Notes under the pieces: generated by a model
The model's input: the letters and a program-made list of their open reading frames with translations, nothing else
Told to the model about the DNA's origin: nothing
Databases searched by the model: none
Translations under genes and position numbers: made by a program
Part shown: positions 53,020 through 61,794 of the stretch, one piece after another
How positions within the stretch are numbered: the stretch's first letter is position 1
Layout of the letters: each line of letters opens with the position of its first letter
Origin: Sphingobium psychrophilum
GTDB lineage: Bacteria > Pseudomonadota > Alphaproteobacteria > Sphingomonadales > Sphingomonadaceae
Reading direction: 5' to 3'
Assembly: GCF_012927105.1 (NCBI RefSeq)
Contig: NZ_JABBFV010000019.1
Location: 1-64,000, forward strand
DNA: 64,000 nucleotides

Positions 53020-55470
53020 ATGCGCAGGGCAATTCCATTTTACGGCGCGATGATGAGTACGGCAGCGTTGCTTGCATTCGCGCCCACTATCAGCGCGCAG
53101 GAAACGGCCTCCAGCGCACCCGCACCCTTGGTGGGGGACCAGGATATCATCGTGACGGCGCGCAAGCGCGACGAACGGTTGCAGGACGTACCGGCCGCCA
53201 TCGCGGCGGTTGGCGCGCAGGAAATCGCGCGCTATTCCACCAACAGCATCACGCAGATATCAAGCCGCGTGCCGCAGCTGCAGGTCGGCACCGTCAGCGG
53301 TCCGGGTGGCGGATCGATCAACCTGCGCGGCATCGGGTCGCCCGGCACCAGCCCCAGCGTCGACCAAGCCGTTTCGATCAACATCGACGGCATCCAGGTG
53401 AGCCAAGGTAATGCGATCAACATGGGCATATACGACCTCGACCGGGTTGAAGTGCTCAAGGGGCCGCAGGCGCTGTTTTATGGCAAGAACAGCCTGGGCG
53501 GGATCATTTCCTTCGTGTCTGCCGATCCGGGCAAGGATTTCGAATGGCGCGCCCGCGCTGGCTATGAATTTGCGCAGGACCGCCAGCAATATGAAGGGAT
53601 GATCTCCACGCCGCTGGCCGAAGGGCTGGGCCTGCGCGTCGTGGGCGCCTATTCCCGGCAGGACGGCTGGTTCCGCAATGTGTCCAATGATGTTCCAGGC
53701 GGCACCGGCGTTCCGGGCAGCAGCGCGCCGCAATCGGAAGATTATTTCGTGCGCGGCACGGTAAAGTTCGAGGGCGCGGACGGCAAGTTCGATGCCAAGC
53801 TGAAGCTGAGCTATTCCCAGATGGATCGGGAAAACGGCCCCGGCGGCTCGACCCAGATTTTCGATTGTCCGATTGGCGCGCCGCAACTTCAGGTCTTTGC
53901 CGGCAACGTCGGCGGGGTGAATGATTGCAAGCTCGATCGTAACCTGGTGGATCCCAATATCTCTGCCACGACCACGGCGGCGGCCCCCTATTATCTGGGC
54001 AACGGCAAGCCCTTCCTGAAGCAGAAGCAGTTTCTGTCGTCGCTTCAGATGACGCTGCGCCCCACCGACACGCTGACATTGACGTCGGTGACGGGCTTTT
54101 ATGACTTCAAGGAGGATTTCAGCTGGAACGTGTCGGCGGGCGAGGCGGAAAGCCTGGTCACGGGCGGCCATGTACGCGACAATCAGTTCACCCAGGAATT
54201 GCGCGCGGCGACGTCGTTTGAATCACCGTTCAACGTCGTTGTCGGCAGCTATTACCAGTTTTCCGAAAAGCGGTTCGAAGCGCCGTTGATCACCACCGGT
54301 TTCCTGACCGGCTTCACCGGGCCGCTGGTTCTGGTCGACGACCGCTTCCGCCAGAAGACGGAGGCCTATTCCTTCTTCGGCCAGGGCATATTGACTCTGT
54401 CCGAACAACTGGAAATCACGGCGGGCGGCCGCTATTCGATCGAGGATAAATGGCTGCATTTCGCCCGCTATCCCAGTGCCCTTTCGGGCTTCTCCCCCAC
54501 GCCGGTCCAGATCGCGCTTGACCCGCAAAAGGTCCACTTCACAGACTTTTCGCCCGAAGCCACGATCCGATTTCGCCCAACACGCAACATCACCTTCTAC
54601 GGCGCCTATCGGGAAGGATTCACGTCGGGCGGTTTTAACACCGCTCCAGCCAGTGGCGGCGGCGATATCACCTATCGGCAGGCACGGGCGCGCGGTTTCG
54701 AAGCGGGTGTGAAGGGCAGCCTTCTGGACCGGCAACTGAGTTTCGATGCGTCCATTTATACCTACAGATATGACGATCTTCAGCTTAACGCCTTCGATCC
54801 CGTCTCCATATCGGTCAAGGTGCGCAATGCCGCGTCGGCCCGGACCAAGGGCGCGGAAATGGCGCTGACTTTCGCGCCAAAGGCCGTGCCGGGACTGACG
54901 CTGCGGTCCAGCGTCGCCTATAATCATGCGCGCTACCTGAACTATAGCGATGCGTCCTGCTATGCCGGTCAATCCATTGCGCAAGGGTGCAACCGCAACC
55001 TGGTGCCACGTTTCGACCCGGCGACCGGGGCGGCCATCGGTTCCAGTTTTTCGTCGCAGGATCTGTCGGGTACGCAGCTTGAACGCGCGCCCGATTGGAC
55101 GATGAGCCATGGCATCATGTACGACCTGCCGATCTCCAGCGCGATGAAGATCAGCTTTGGCGGTGATGGCAATTATACCGGCAGTTTCAACCCAGAGCCG
55201 GCCCATAATCCACGGGCATTGCAGCGCGGGATATGGCGTTTCAACGCCTTCGCGGCGCTGGCGGCATCCGACGATTCATGGGAATTGTCGCTGATCGGTC
55301 GCAACCTGGCCAACAAGTTGCGGGTCGCCACGGCGTTCGAATATCCGCTGACCGGCGCGTCCTTCCCCGGTTACACATCGCCCGGCCTGGGAGCAGACCT
55401 TGCCGGCGCGCCGACCGAACCGCGTACGGTGATGGTGCAACTGACGCTGCGCAGTCCCCTGTTCAAGTAA
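53020..55470 (+). CDS. TonB-dependent outer-membrane receptor
   Basis: 816 residues: signal peptide ending ISAQE, then the TonB-box-like DIIVTARKRDERLQDVPAAI and a plug domain (GGSINLRGIGSPGTSPSVDQ, then VLKGPQALFYGKNSLGGIISF). A 22-stranded barrel follows, ending in the FPGYTSPG stretch and PLFK. This is the sphingomonad receptor type often linked to uptake of aromatic, terpenoid or steroid-like compounds. ATG 53020 follows GGGGAGG. It is convergent with the next gene across a strong terminator, and is probably the uptake gate of the catabolic locus. Confidence 0.93.
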   Translation: MRRAIPFYGAMMSTAALLAFAPTISAQETASSAPAPLVGDQDIIVTARKRDERLQDVPAAIAAVGAQEIARYSTNSITQISSRVPQLQVGTVSGPGGGSINLRGIGSPGTSPSVDQAVSINIDGIQVSQGNAINMGIYDLDRVEVLKGPQALFYGKNSLGGIISFVSADPGKDFEWRARAGYEFAQDRQQYEGMISTPLAEGLGLRVVGAYSRQDGWFRNVSNDVPGGTGVPGSSAPQSEDYFVRGTVKFEGADGKFDAKLKLSYSQMDRENGPGGSTQIFDCPIGAPQLQVFAGNVGGVNDCKLDRNLVDPNISATTTAAAPYYLGNGKPFLKQKQFLSSLQMTLRPTDTLTLTSVTGFYDFKEDFSWNVSAGEAESLVTGGHVRDNQFTQELRAATSFESPFNVVVGSYYQFSEKRFEAPLITTGFLTGFTGPLVLVDDRFRQKTEAYSFFGQGILTLSEQLEITAGGRYSIEDKWLHFARYPSALSGFSPTPVQIALDPQKVHFTDFSPEATIRFRPTRNITFYGAYREGFTSGGFNTAPASGGGDITYRQARARGFEAGVKGSLLDRQLSFDASIYTYRYDDLQLNAFDPVSISVKVRNAASARTKGAEMALTFAPKAVPGLTLRSSVAYNHARYLNYSDASCYAGQSIAQGCNRNLVPRFDPATGAAIGSSFSSQDLSGTQLERAPDWTMSHGIMYDLPISSAMKISFGGDGNYTGSFNPEPAHNPRALQRGIWRFNAFAALAASDDSWELSLIGRNLANKLRVATAFEYPLTGASFPGYTSPGLGADLAGAPTEPRTVMVQLTLRSPLFK

Positions 55471-55498
55471 GGACGTTCCAATAAGGATGTTCGATTAA

Positions 55499-55546
55499 AA
55501 ATACGAAAGGGCAGCGCCACCACGGTGGCGCTGCCCTTTCGTATTT
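55499..55546. terminator. Bidirectional terminator between receptor and toroid gene
   Basis: A perfect 23-bp stem: arm 55499-55521 begins AAATACGAAAGGGC, arm 55524-55546 ends GCCCTTTCGTATTT, with a two-base loop. A-rich and T-rich flanks serve both strands, fitting the convergent genes on either side. Confidence 0.9.
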
Positions 55547-55564
55547 GACCAACGCCTGCGACCG

Positions 55565-56632
55565 TCAGGCCATGGGGCGATCGCTCTTGGCCTGACGGTC
55601 TTGCTCGCACGCACGAGCGCCCAGGGCGGCGATCAAGGCCGTGATCTCCATCAGATGTTCTGAAGTCTTGACCAGCTTGTCGGCGCAGGTCGGATCGGCA
55701 TCGGCAAAGCGGGACGGGCCCCACCACCCCTCCGGTGCCTGCCGATCGATGAACCATTGGGTCATGGGGGCCAGCCACTCGCCCCAGCCGCCATCGGGAT
55801 CGGCCTGGTGCATGACGCCCACGGCCCAGCCGAACTTGCACGCCTGAACGCTGTCGATGTCGGTGAACTGCGCCTGCGTCCCGTTCACATTATAGGCCAG
55901 GAAGCCGCGCGCGATGGCGATCGCTTCGGGCCGATGGCGGATATGCGCGTAGCGGGCCAGGAACACCGCGGCCATGGCCGGTCCGTAAAATGCCTGTCGC
56001 GGCTGGTCGAACGGCACGATCGCAGCCCAGGCGAAGGCGGGATCGGGCGTGCGCCACACCGCGTCACCCTGACGGAACATGTGGAAGGTGGTATTGGATG
56101 GTTGGGCGGCGAGCAGTCCATCGAGCCACTCATAGGCCTTGTCCGCCACATCCAACTGCCCGGTGATCAGTGCCGACAGGCCGACCTGCGCGGTGGAAAG
56201 GATGTCGCAAATCCCGGCCGGGTGATTGCCGCTGCCCAGCCGCGTCGGCAATCCCCCATGGACGGGGTCCTGCTGACTGGCCAGATAGTCCATGGAGCGC
56301 AGCGCGATATCGTAGCTGCCCGCCATCCAGGCGCTGACGACGAAGGTGCCGAGCCAGTAATTGGCATATTGGGCGATATAGCCCTGGCCCTCCATATAGC
56401 CCGGCAGATAATCCCCGTTCGCAGCGATACGGTTTTTGGCTGCCCAATGGACGACCGCGCTGGCCGCTGCGGGTTCGCCGGCTACCGCCAGCCCCCATCC
56501 AAGGCGGCTCCACCCCGTCCGGGTTTCGCAATCTGCGGGCCGACCATCCGGGCCGATATGCTTTAGCAGCCAGTCGACGGATCGATCCCGCGCGGCCAGG
56601 GCCGTCCGGGTCAGCGCGTTCGGGGTGAACAT
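55565..56632 (-). CDS. Alpha/alpha-toroid-like protein (terpene-cyclase/prenyltransferase-like repeats)
   Basis: 355 residues. Repeated helical units with aromatic and Asp/Trp motifs (VDWLLKHIGPDGRPADCETR, YLASQQDPVHGGLPTRLGSG, PDGGWGEWLAPMTQWFIDRQ) resemble alpha/alpha toroids of the squalene-cyclase/prenyltransferase superfamily or epimerase-like folds. I do not recognise a catalytic DxDD, so enzyme class and substrate are unknown. No signal peptide is seen. The start ATG 56632 is chosen over 56734, as the extension lacks pattern. It lies in the catabolic cluster, same strand as the Rieske genes but 443 bp from fdhA. Confidence 0.6.
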   Translation of the reverse strand: MFTPNALTRTALAARDRSVDWLLKHIGPDGRPADCETRTGWSRLGWGLAVAGEPAAASAVVHWAAKNRIAANGDYLPGYMEGQGYIAQYANYWLGTFVVSAWMAGSYDIALRSMDYLASQQDPVHGGLPTRLGSGNHPAGICDILSTAQVGLSALITGQLDVADKAYEWLDGLLAAQPSNTTFHMFRQGDAVWRTPDPAFAWAAIVPFDQPRQAFYGPAMAAVFLARYAHIRHRPEAIAIARGFLAYNVNGTQAQFTDIDSVQACKFGWAVGVMHQADPDGGWGEWLAPMTQWFIDRQAPEGWWGPSRFADADPTCADKLVKTSEHLMEITALIAALGARACEQDRQAKSDRPMA

Positions 56633-57075
56633 GGGGCAAAGTCTCCAATAATCGGCGGTAAAGCTATTTTCTGCGCCTTCGCTTCGGATGGCTGCGCGGC
56701 AGGGAACAGCGCGCGCGGACCGCAGCCATGACAATCCGAACGCCGGATTTCGAAGAACCCGTCGGTGGTATGCCTACCAAATGGAAAGGAGCGATGCTGC
56801 GGTATTGGTCGCGCGTTATCGCGTGACTGGGTTCGTCAGGGGTGGTCCGCCATGATGATGTCCTCCCCGGCACCTGTCGTCGAATTTCAGCGCCGAAATT
56901 CGAGCAAATGGCTGATAGTGTCAAATGACATCGCGGTCGCACCGGTGCGTAGAACTCAAAGCTGGATCGCCGAAACAGCGGCTTACTTGGCGAAGCGCTG
57001 TCCGCCCATCTTTTCCGGGGCCTGGTTCGAGACGGTAGAAGGGCGGGGGCACCACCGGGCGCCCCTCACCTGAAA
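56633..57075. other. Intergenic region with one palindromic site
   Basis: No gene seen. CGAATTTC (56881-56888) and GAAATTCG (56895-56902) form a perfect inverted repeat with a 6-base spacer. TGTCA-AA-TGACA lies a little further on. Either could bind a regulator of the gene starting at 56632. Confidence 0.4.
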
Positions 57076-58266
57076 TCAGGCTGCATTGGCAACCATGCCG
57101 TGCGGATCGAGCACGAATTTCTGCGCGGCGCCATTGTCGAAGGTGGCATAGCCCTTCGCAGCGTCCTCCAGTGGGATGACCTGCGCGCCCACGATGTCGG
57201 CAATGGGCAGGCGATCATAAAGGATCGCCATCATCAATTGCCGGTTATATTTCAGAACCGGAGTCTGGCCGGTGTGGAAGGACAGGGCCTTGGCCCAGCC
57301 CAGGCCGAAGCGCAGCGACAGGCTGCCTTGTTTCGCCGCGCTGTCGACGGCGCCGGGATCTTCGGTCACATAAAGGCCGGGAATGCCGATCTGCCCCGCG
57401 GCTCGCGTGATCTCCATCATCTGGTTAAGCACGACGGCGGGCTGTTCGCCGCCGCTATGGCCGCGCGCTTCAAAACCGACCGCATCGATCGCTGAATCGA
57501 CTTCGTTGCTGCCGGTAATATCGGCGATCAGGTCGCCCAATCGATCGTTTTTCGTCAGGTCGACCGGTTCGAACCCGACCTTTGCGGCGTGCGCCAGGCG
57601 ATCCTTGTTGAAATCGCCGATCATTACGACCGCAGCGCCCAGGATACGGGCCGACGCTGCGGCGGCTAGCCCCACCGGACCGGCGCCGGCAACATAGACG
57701 ATCGATCCCACGCCGACACCGGCCTTGAGCGCGCCGTGGAAGCCGGTCGGCAGGATGTCCGACAACATCGTCAGGTCGCGGATCTTCTCCATCGCGCGGT
57801 CGCGATCGGGGAATTTCAGCAGGTTGAAGTCGGCATAGGGGATCATGACATATTGGGCTTGGCCGCCGATCCAGCCGCCCATGTCGACATAGCCATAGGC
57901 GCCGCCTGCGCGCGCCGGGTTGACGGTCAGGCATACACCAGTGTCCTGCGACTTGCAGGTCCGGCATCGGCCGCACGCCACGTTGAAGGGCACCGACACG
58001 ATGTCGCCGATGTCGAGCATCTCTACATCGGCCCCCTTTTCGATCACCTCCCCGGTGATTTCATGGCCCAGCACCAGGCCTTGCGATGCGGTGGTGCGGC
58101 CCCGGACCATATGCTGGTCGGAACCGCAGATGTTGGTTGTGATGACTTTCAGAATGACGCCATGGTCGATCGGCCGCCCGTCGGGTGCCTCGAATTTCGG
58201 ATATCCGATCGACTGGACCTCCACCTTGCCGGCCCCCAGATATACGACGCCGCGATTGTCGGACAT
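57076..58266 (-). CDS. fdhA: Glutathione-independent formaldehyde dehydrogenase-like zinc alcohol dehydrogenase
   Basis: A medium-chain dehydrogenase of 396 residues. NRGVVYLGAGKVEVQSI at the start, catalytic zinc ligands in TTNICGSDQHMVRGRT and VLGHEITGEV, structural zinc CGRCRTCKSQDTGVC, NAD loop VAGAGPVGLAAAASARILGA and the family insert around IDAVGFEARGHSG match Pseudomonas-type FdhA. It oxidises formaldehyde to formate with NAD+, or dismutates aldehydes. ATG 58266 (MSDN) has a better spaced GGGAGAGG than 58272. Downstream of two Rieske oxygenase genes on the same strand, it may remove formaldehyde from O-demethylation. Confidence 0.85.
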   Translation of the reverse strand: MSDNRGVVYLGAGKVEVQSIGYPKFEAPDGRPIDHGVILKVITTNICGSDQHMVRGRTTASQGLVLGHEITGEVIEKGADVEMLDIGDIVSVPFNVACGRCRTCKSQDTGVCLTVNPARAGGAYGYVDMGGWIGGQAQYVMIPYADFNLLKFPDRDRAMEKIRDLTMLSDILPTGFHGALKAGVGVGSIVYVAGAGPVGLAAAASARILGAAVVMIGDFNKDRLAHAAKVGFEPVDLTKNDRLGDLIADITGSNEVDSAIDAVGFEARGHSGGEQPAVVLNQMMEITRAAGQIGIPGLYVTEDPGAVDSAAKQGSLSLRFGLGWAKALSFHTGQTPVLKYNRQLMMAILYDRLPIADIVGAQVIPLEDAAKGYATFDNGAAQKFVLDPHGMVANAA

Positions 58267-58300
58267 GTCCATTCCTCTCCCTGTGAATTTTTGCAATATG

Positions 58301-58338
58301 GCCATGGTTGGCCAGCCCGCGGGCTGGCCAACCATGGC
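58301..58338. repeat. Perfect 38-bp palindrome between Rieske gene and fdhA
   Basis: The 38 bp are their own reverse complement: GCCATGGTTGGCCAGCCC (58301-58318), then GC, then the complementary arm to 58338. It lies in the 78-bp gap between the Rieske stop and the fdhA start. An RNA hairpin here could terminate, or protect the oxygenase message and lower fdhA expression. Confidence 0.85.
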
Positions 58339-58344
58339 TGTTGA

Positions 58345-59448
58345 TCAGGCAGCCGCCTGATCGAAGATGCTGTCGCTATCGTCAGACGCGTCGCCGTTTT
58401 CGGCCGCGATCGCGCGATCGATCATCATTCTGGATCGCACGCCGCCCGCATCGATGTTGAGTTTCAGCAGGCGTCGCGCGGGATGGCGCAGAAGATTGGC
58501 CTGCTGCTGTTCCAGCATGTCGAGGTCTTCGGTGAAAATTCCACCCTGGCCCTCGCGGATTTCGTTGGTCAGCAGTTCATTGTCGACGGCAAATTGCCGC
58601 GCCATGCCCCAGAAATACCAATGGGTGGTTTCGGTTTCCGGCGTGATGAAATCCACCACGATACTGGCCGCCTTGTTGGCCATGTCGGCATCATAGCCGC
58701 CGGTTCCCGCCAGCGCCACGCCGACCTCTATCATGACATGGCTGGGCAGCGAGAAACGACAAATCTGCCACCGATCTACCGTGGCGTCGCCATCCAGTCC
58801 CGCGCCGCGCAGGGCCATTTGCCAGAAGGGGGGTGCCTTGACGCCATCGATGGTCCGGCTCGTCTGCACTTCATCCCCGACGATGCGGGTCTTGACCGGC
58901 GTTTCGTCGATTTCCTTCTGCCCGATGCTGGACGCATGGACGTAGGTTTCATGGGTCAGGTCCATCAGATTGTCGACCATCAGGCGATAGTCGCATTTGA
59001 TGTGGAACAGGCCGCCGCCATAGGCCCATGCGTCGCTTTCGGCCCATTCGAGATGATGCAGCTTGTCCAGGCTGGCCTGTTCCGCGTCGCCCGGCCAGAC
59101 CCAGATGAAACCATAGCGTTCGACGATGGGGAAGGTGCGTATCGGCGGGAAGCCCTTGACCTTCTGCCCCGGCATATTGTCCGCCTGGCCTTTGCAGCCC
59201 ATGGCCAGGCCATGATAGCCGCACACGAGCAGGTCGTCCCGCACGAAACCCAGGGACAGGGGCGCGCCGCGGTGCGGGCAGAAATCTTCCAGTGCAACCG
59301 CGTCCCCGCTGGCCTTGCGGTACAGCACCATGCGTTCGCCGCAAATCTGCCGACCCAATGGCTTGTCGGCAATCTCGTCCGGGGTGCAGGCGACATACCA
59401 GGCGTTGCGCGGCCAGGTGGGGGTGGTGGATTCCAGCGCTTCGCTCAT
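58345..59448 (-). CDS. Rieske non-haem iron oxygenase, VanA-like (first of two)
   Basis: 367 residues. Rieske ligands Cys57 and His59 in EDFCPHRGAPLSLG, and Cys76 and His79 in LVCGYHGLAM. The mononuclear iron site DNLMDLTHETYVH gives the Asp and two His. This is the vanillate O-demethylase/aromatic-ring-demethylase type of single-component-oxygenase alpha subunit, which needs a separate reductase. ATG 59448 follows AGGAGG. It lies between a second Rieske gene and fdhA. No ferredoxin reductase gene is in the window. Confidence 0.88.
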   Translation of the reverse strand: MSEALESTTPTWPRNAWYVACTPDEIADKPLGRQICGERMVLYRKASGDAVALEDFCPHRGAPLSLGFVRDDLLVCGYHGLAMGCKGQADNMPGQKVKGFPPIRTFPIVERYGFIWVWPGDAEQASLDKLHHLEWAESDAWAYGGGLFHIKCDYRLMVDNLMDLTHETYVHASSIGQKEIDETPVKTRIVGDEVQTSRTIDGVKAPPFWQMALRGAGLDGDATVDRWQICRFSLPSHVMIEVGVALAGTGGYDADMANKAASIVVDFITPETETTHWYFWGMARQFAVDNELLTNEIREGQGGIFTEDLDMLEQQQANLLRHPARRLLKLNIDAGGVRSRMMIDRAIAAENGDASDDSDSIFDQAAA

Positions 59449-59473
59449 GTTAAACCTCCTGAAAATAGAAACT

Positions 59474-59497
59474 GCGCCTCCTGTTCGGGAGAGGCGC
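59474..59497. repeat. Intercistronic hairpin between the two Rieske genes
   Basis: GCGCCTC (59474-59480) pairs with GAGGCGC (59491-59497) around a 10-base loop, in the 58-bp gap between the genes. Possibly an mRNA-stability element. Confidence 0.5.
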
Positions 59498-59506
59498 GGG
59501 GCGGGG

Positions 59507-60571
59507 TCAGGCGGCGACCTGCATATCATGCTGTTCGGCCTTCATCAGGCGGTGGAGTACCTGCCGGGCCTGGCGGCTTCCCACGTCGCTCGCGATGTCG
59601 AGAAGCGGGCGATCGGGGTCGGCGCTGATCCGCAATTGCTGAAGTTCGAGCACTTCCTGGTCTTCGCGGAAGGTGTCCGCCGTCTGCTGGAAGATCTGTT
59701 CCGGCACGCCCGGGGCGACAGCATCCGTCGCGATCGACCAGAAATAATGGGTCGTCGCTGCCGTTTCGGGTGTGATGCCGTGAAAGCCGATCATCGAAAA
59801 ACCATGGTCGCGCGCACCGTCATAGGCGCCGGTCCCCGCGTCGCACGCGCCGGTATTGATACGGATCAGCACCGGCTGAAATTCGATTTCCTGCCAGCGG
59901 TCGATCGTCCCGGCGAAATGCTTGGCGGCCTTGTAGGTCGGCGGTGGTTCTGAATCGGGCATGTAGCGCGACACCCGCACGTTGTCGCCGTCGCGCACCG
60001 CTTGGGTCTTCACGCCGAAATGCAGGTCGGGATTCCCGCCGATGGTCCGGGCATGGATATAGGGCAGGTGGGACAGATCCATCAGATTTTCGATCAGCAA
60101 TTCCCAATTGCCCCGCACGTCGAAATGGTGGCTTTTCCATGTAAAGCGGGGATCGCAATGCCAGGGATGATCGGGAATTCGGCTGGCATCGGCCAAGTCG
60201 ATGTCTCCCATCCAGATCCAGAGCAAAGCGTCCCTTTCGACCAGCGGAAAGCGACGGACGCAGGCGGTGGATGGAATGCGGTCCTGGGCCGGGATCTTTT
60301 CGCACTGGCCCTCTACGTTGAATTCCAGGCCGTGATAGCTGCAACGAATGCGTTCGCCATCGACGGTGCCGAAGCTGAGCGGCAGGGCGCGGTGGCAGCA
60401 GCGATCCTCCAGGGCCGCCGCCTGGCCGCCTTGGGTGCGAAAGAGGACGATCGGCAGGTCGAGGAAGGTGCGGGCCACGCGCGCGCCGGGCACCAGGTCG
60501 GCGCTCCAGCCGGCGACATACCAAGCATTATACAAAAATTTGGGCGCTTTGGCCGTGCCGGCTCCAGCCAT
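59507..60571 (-). CDS. Rieske non-haem iron oxygenase, VanA-like (second of two)
   Basis: 354 residues. Rieske ligands are in EDRCCHRALPLSFG and IRCSYHGLEFN; the iron site is IENLMDLSHLPYIHA. It is clearly diverged from its neighbour (for example FLYNAWYVAGWSADL), so the pair is not a recent duplication. Related proteins demethylate methoxyaromatics or hydroxylate rings. The two may be alternative oxygenases with one unseen reductase, or may act in sequence. ATG 60571 follows GAGGAGAG. It is the first gene of the minus-strand operon and is divergent from the LysR gene. Confidence 0.88.
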   Translation of the reverse strand: MAGAGTAKAPKFLYNAWYVAGWSADLVPGARVARTFLDLPIVLFRTQGGQAAALEDRCCHRALPLSFGTVDGERIRCSYHGLEFNVEGQCEKIPAQDRIPSTACVRRFPLVERDALLWIWMGDIDLADASRIPDHPWHCDPRFTWKSHHFDVRGNWELLIENLMDLSHLPYIHARTIGGNPDLHFGVKTQAVRDGDNVRVSRYMPDSEPPPTYKAAKHFAGTIDRWQEIEFQPVLIRINTGACDAGTGAYDGARDHGFSMIGFHGITPETAATTHYFWSIATDAVAPGVPEQIFQQTADTFREDQEVLELQQLRISADPDRPLLDIASDVGSRQARQVLHRLMKAEQHDMQVAA

Positions 60572-60615
60572 GACTCTCTCCTCGTGCAGAGGATTTGAAT
60601 TACTGCTAAACGCCG

Positions 60616-60652
60616 CTATAAGCATCACTCATTTACTTATAGAAACTATAAG
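60616..60652. promoter_or_regulatory. LysR operator-like repeats between Rieske and lysR genes
   Basis: CTATAAG (60616-60622), CTTATAG (60636-60642) and CTATAAG (60646-60652): one inverted pair plus a direct copy that ends at the LysR ATG. Such clustered half-sites suit a LysR tetramer controlling both directions. Confidence 0.6.
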
Positions 60653-60653
60653 C

Positions 60654-61625
60654 ATGGCTTATTCCGATCTGGACTTTAATCTCATCAAGGTGCTGGAGGC
60701 ACTGTTCGTCCACCGCAGCGTGTCGGCGGCAGCGGAAGCGCTGTGCGTCACCCAGCCAAGCGTCAGCCTTTCGCTCAAGCGCCTGCGTGCACATTTCGGC
60801 GACGATCTTTTTGTCCGTCAGGGGGGGCGGATGGTGCCCACGGCGGTGGCCGAGCGGCTGCGCGAACCGGTCTCGCGGGTCATCGCCACGGTGCAGTCAG
60901 ACATCGTACCGTCCGGCCCGTTCGACCCGGAATCCTCCGACCGCTGTTTCGTGCTGAGCCTGTCTGACCTGGGCGAACTAACCTTCCTGCCGGACCTGAT
61001 GGCGAGCTTGCGCACGCTGGCGCCGCATGTGACCGTGCAATCGGTCACGCTGCCGACGCGGGATTTGAAGGCGGCGCTGGTGGATGGCAATGTGGACCTG
61101 GCGCTGGGCTATTTTTACGGGTTCGATGGCGACAATCTGTTTTCGCAAAAATTGTTCGACCAGACTTTCGTGTGCCTGGCGCGCGTCGACCATCCCCATA
61201 TCGGCGACAGCCTGACCACCGAACAATTCTTACAGGCCGAGCATGTCATCGTCGAGCAGGATGGCCGCAGCCAGGAGGTCTTCGAGCGGCGGCTGGAGAC
61301 GCTGGGGCTGCAACGCCATGTCGTGCTGCGATCGCCCCATTTCATGAGCGTGCCGCTGCTGATTTCTCAATCGGACATGATTACGACCGTCCCCTTGGCG
61401 GTGGCGCGCATCTATACCAAATTAACCGACTTGAAGATGCTGCCCTTGCCCTTTCATTCGCCCGCGGTGGAGCTGAAACAATTCTGGCACCGCAGGTCGC
61501 ATACTGATCCCGGCACGCTTTGGCTAAGGCGGCTGGTCGCCCGGTTATTTACCGGACATGATCCCACGATCGGCGATCAATCGTCCTTCTGGAAAAGTTT
61601 CCGTGGCAGCGGCATGTCATCCTGA
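60654..61625 (+). CDS. LysR-family regulator of the catabolic cluster (NodD/LinR-like)
   Basis: 323 residues. The HTH lies in LDFNLIKVLEALFVHRSVSAAAEALCVTQPSVSLSLKRLR, the pattern of the NodD/NahR/LinR subgroup, which respond to aromatic inducers. The effector domain is complete. ATG 60654 is preferred over the long upstream extension, which runs through the operator region and the Rieske gene. It is divergent from the Rieske/fdhA operon and upstream of the thiolase genes, so it probably controls both. Confidence 0.88.
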   Translation: MAYSDLDFNLIKVLEALFVHRSVSAAAEALCVTQPSVSLSLKRLRAHFGDDLFVRQGGRMVPTAVAERLREPVSRVIATVQSDIVPSGPFDPESSDRCFVLSLSDLGELTFLPDLMASLRTLAPHVTVQSVTLPTRDLKAALVDGNVDLALGYFYGFDGDNLFSQKLFDQTFVCLARVDHPHIGDSLTTEQFLQAEHVIVEQDGRSQEVFERRLETLGLQRHVVLRSPHFMSVPLLISQSDMITTVPLAVARIYTKLTDLKMLPLPFHSPAVELKQFWHRRSHTDPGTLWLRRLVARLFTGHDPTIGDQSSFWKSFRGSGMSS

Positions 61626-61794
61626 TTTTCAGCTCGCCAAACGGACGGGTCGCGTGATTTCCAGTCAATCGAACCGACTTTTGGTCGTTTGACAGTTTAG
61701 CCCGCCAACCCGCATTCGATCCCCAGAGCATGGCCGCGCAGGCCAGGCGGACGTCGGCGCAAACAGCGACCGCGCCATGATTTTGGGGAGCGAA

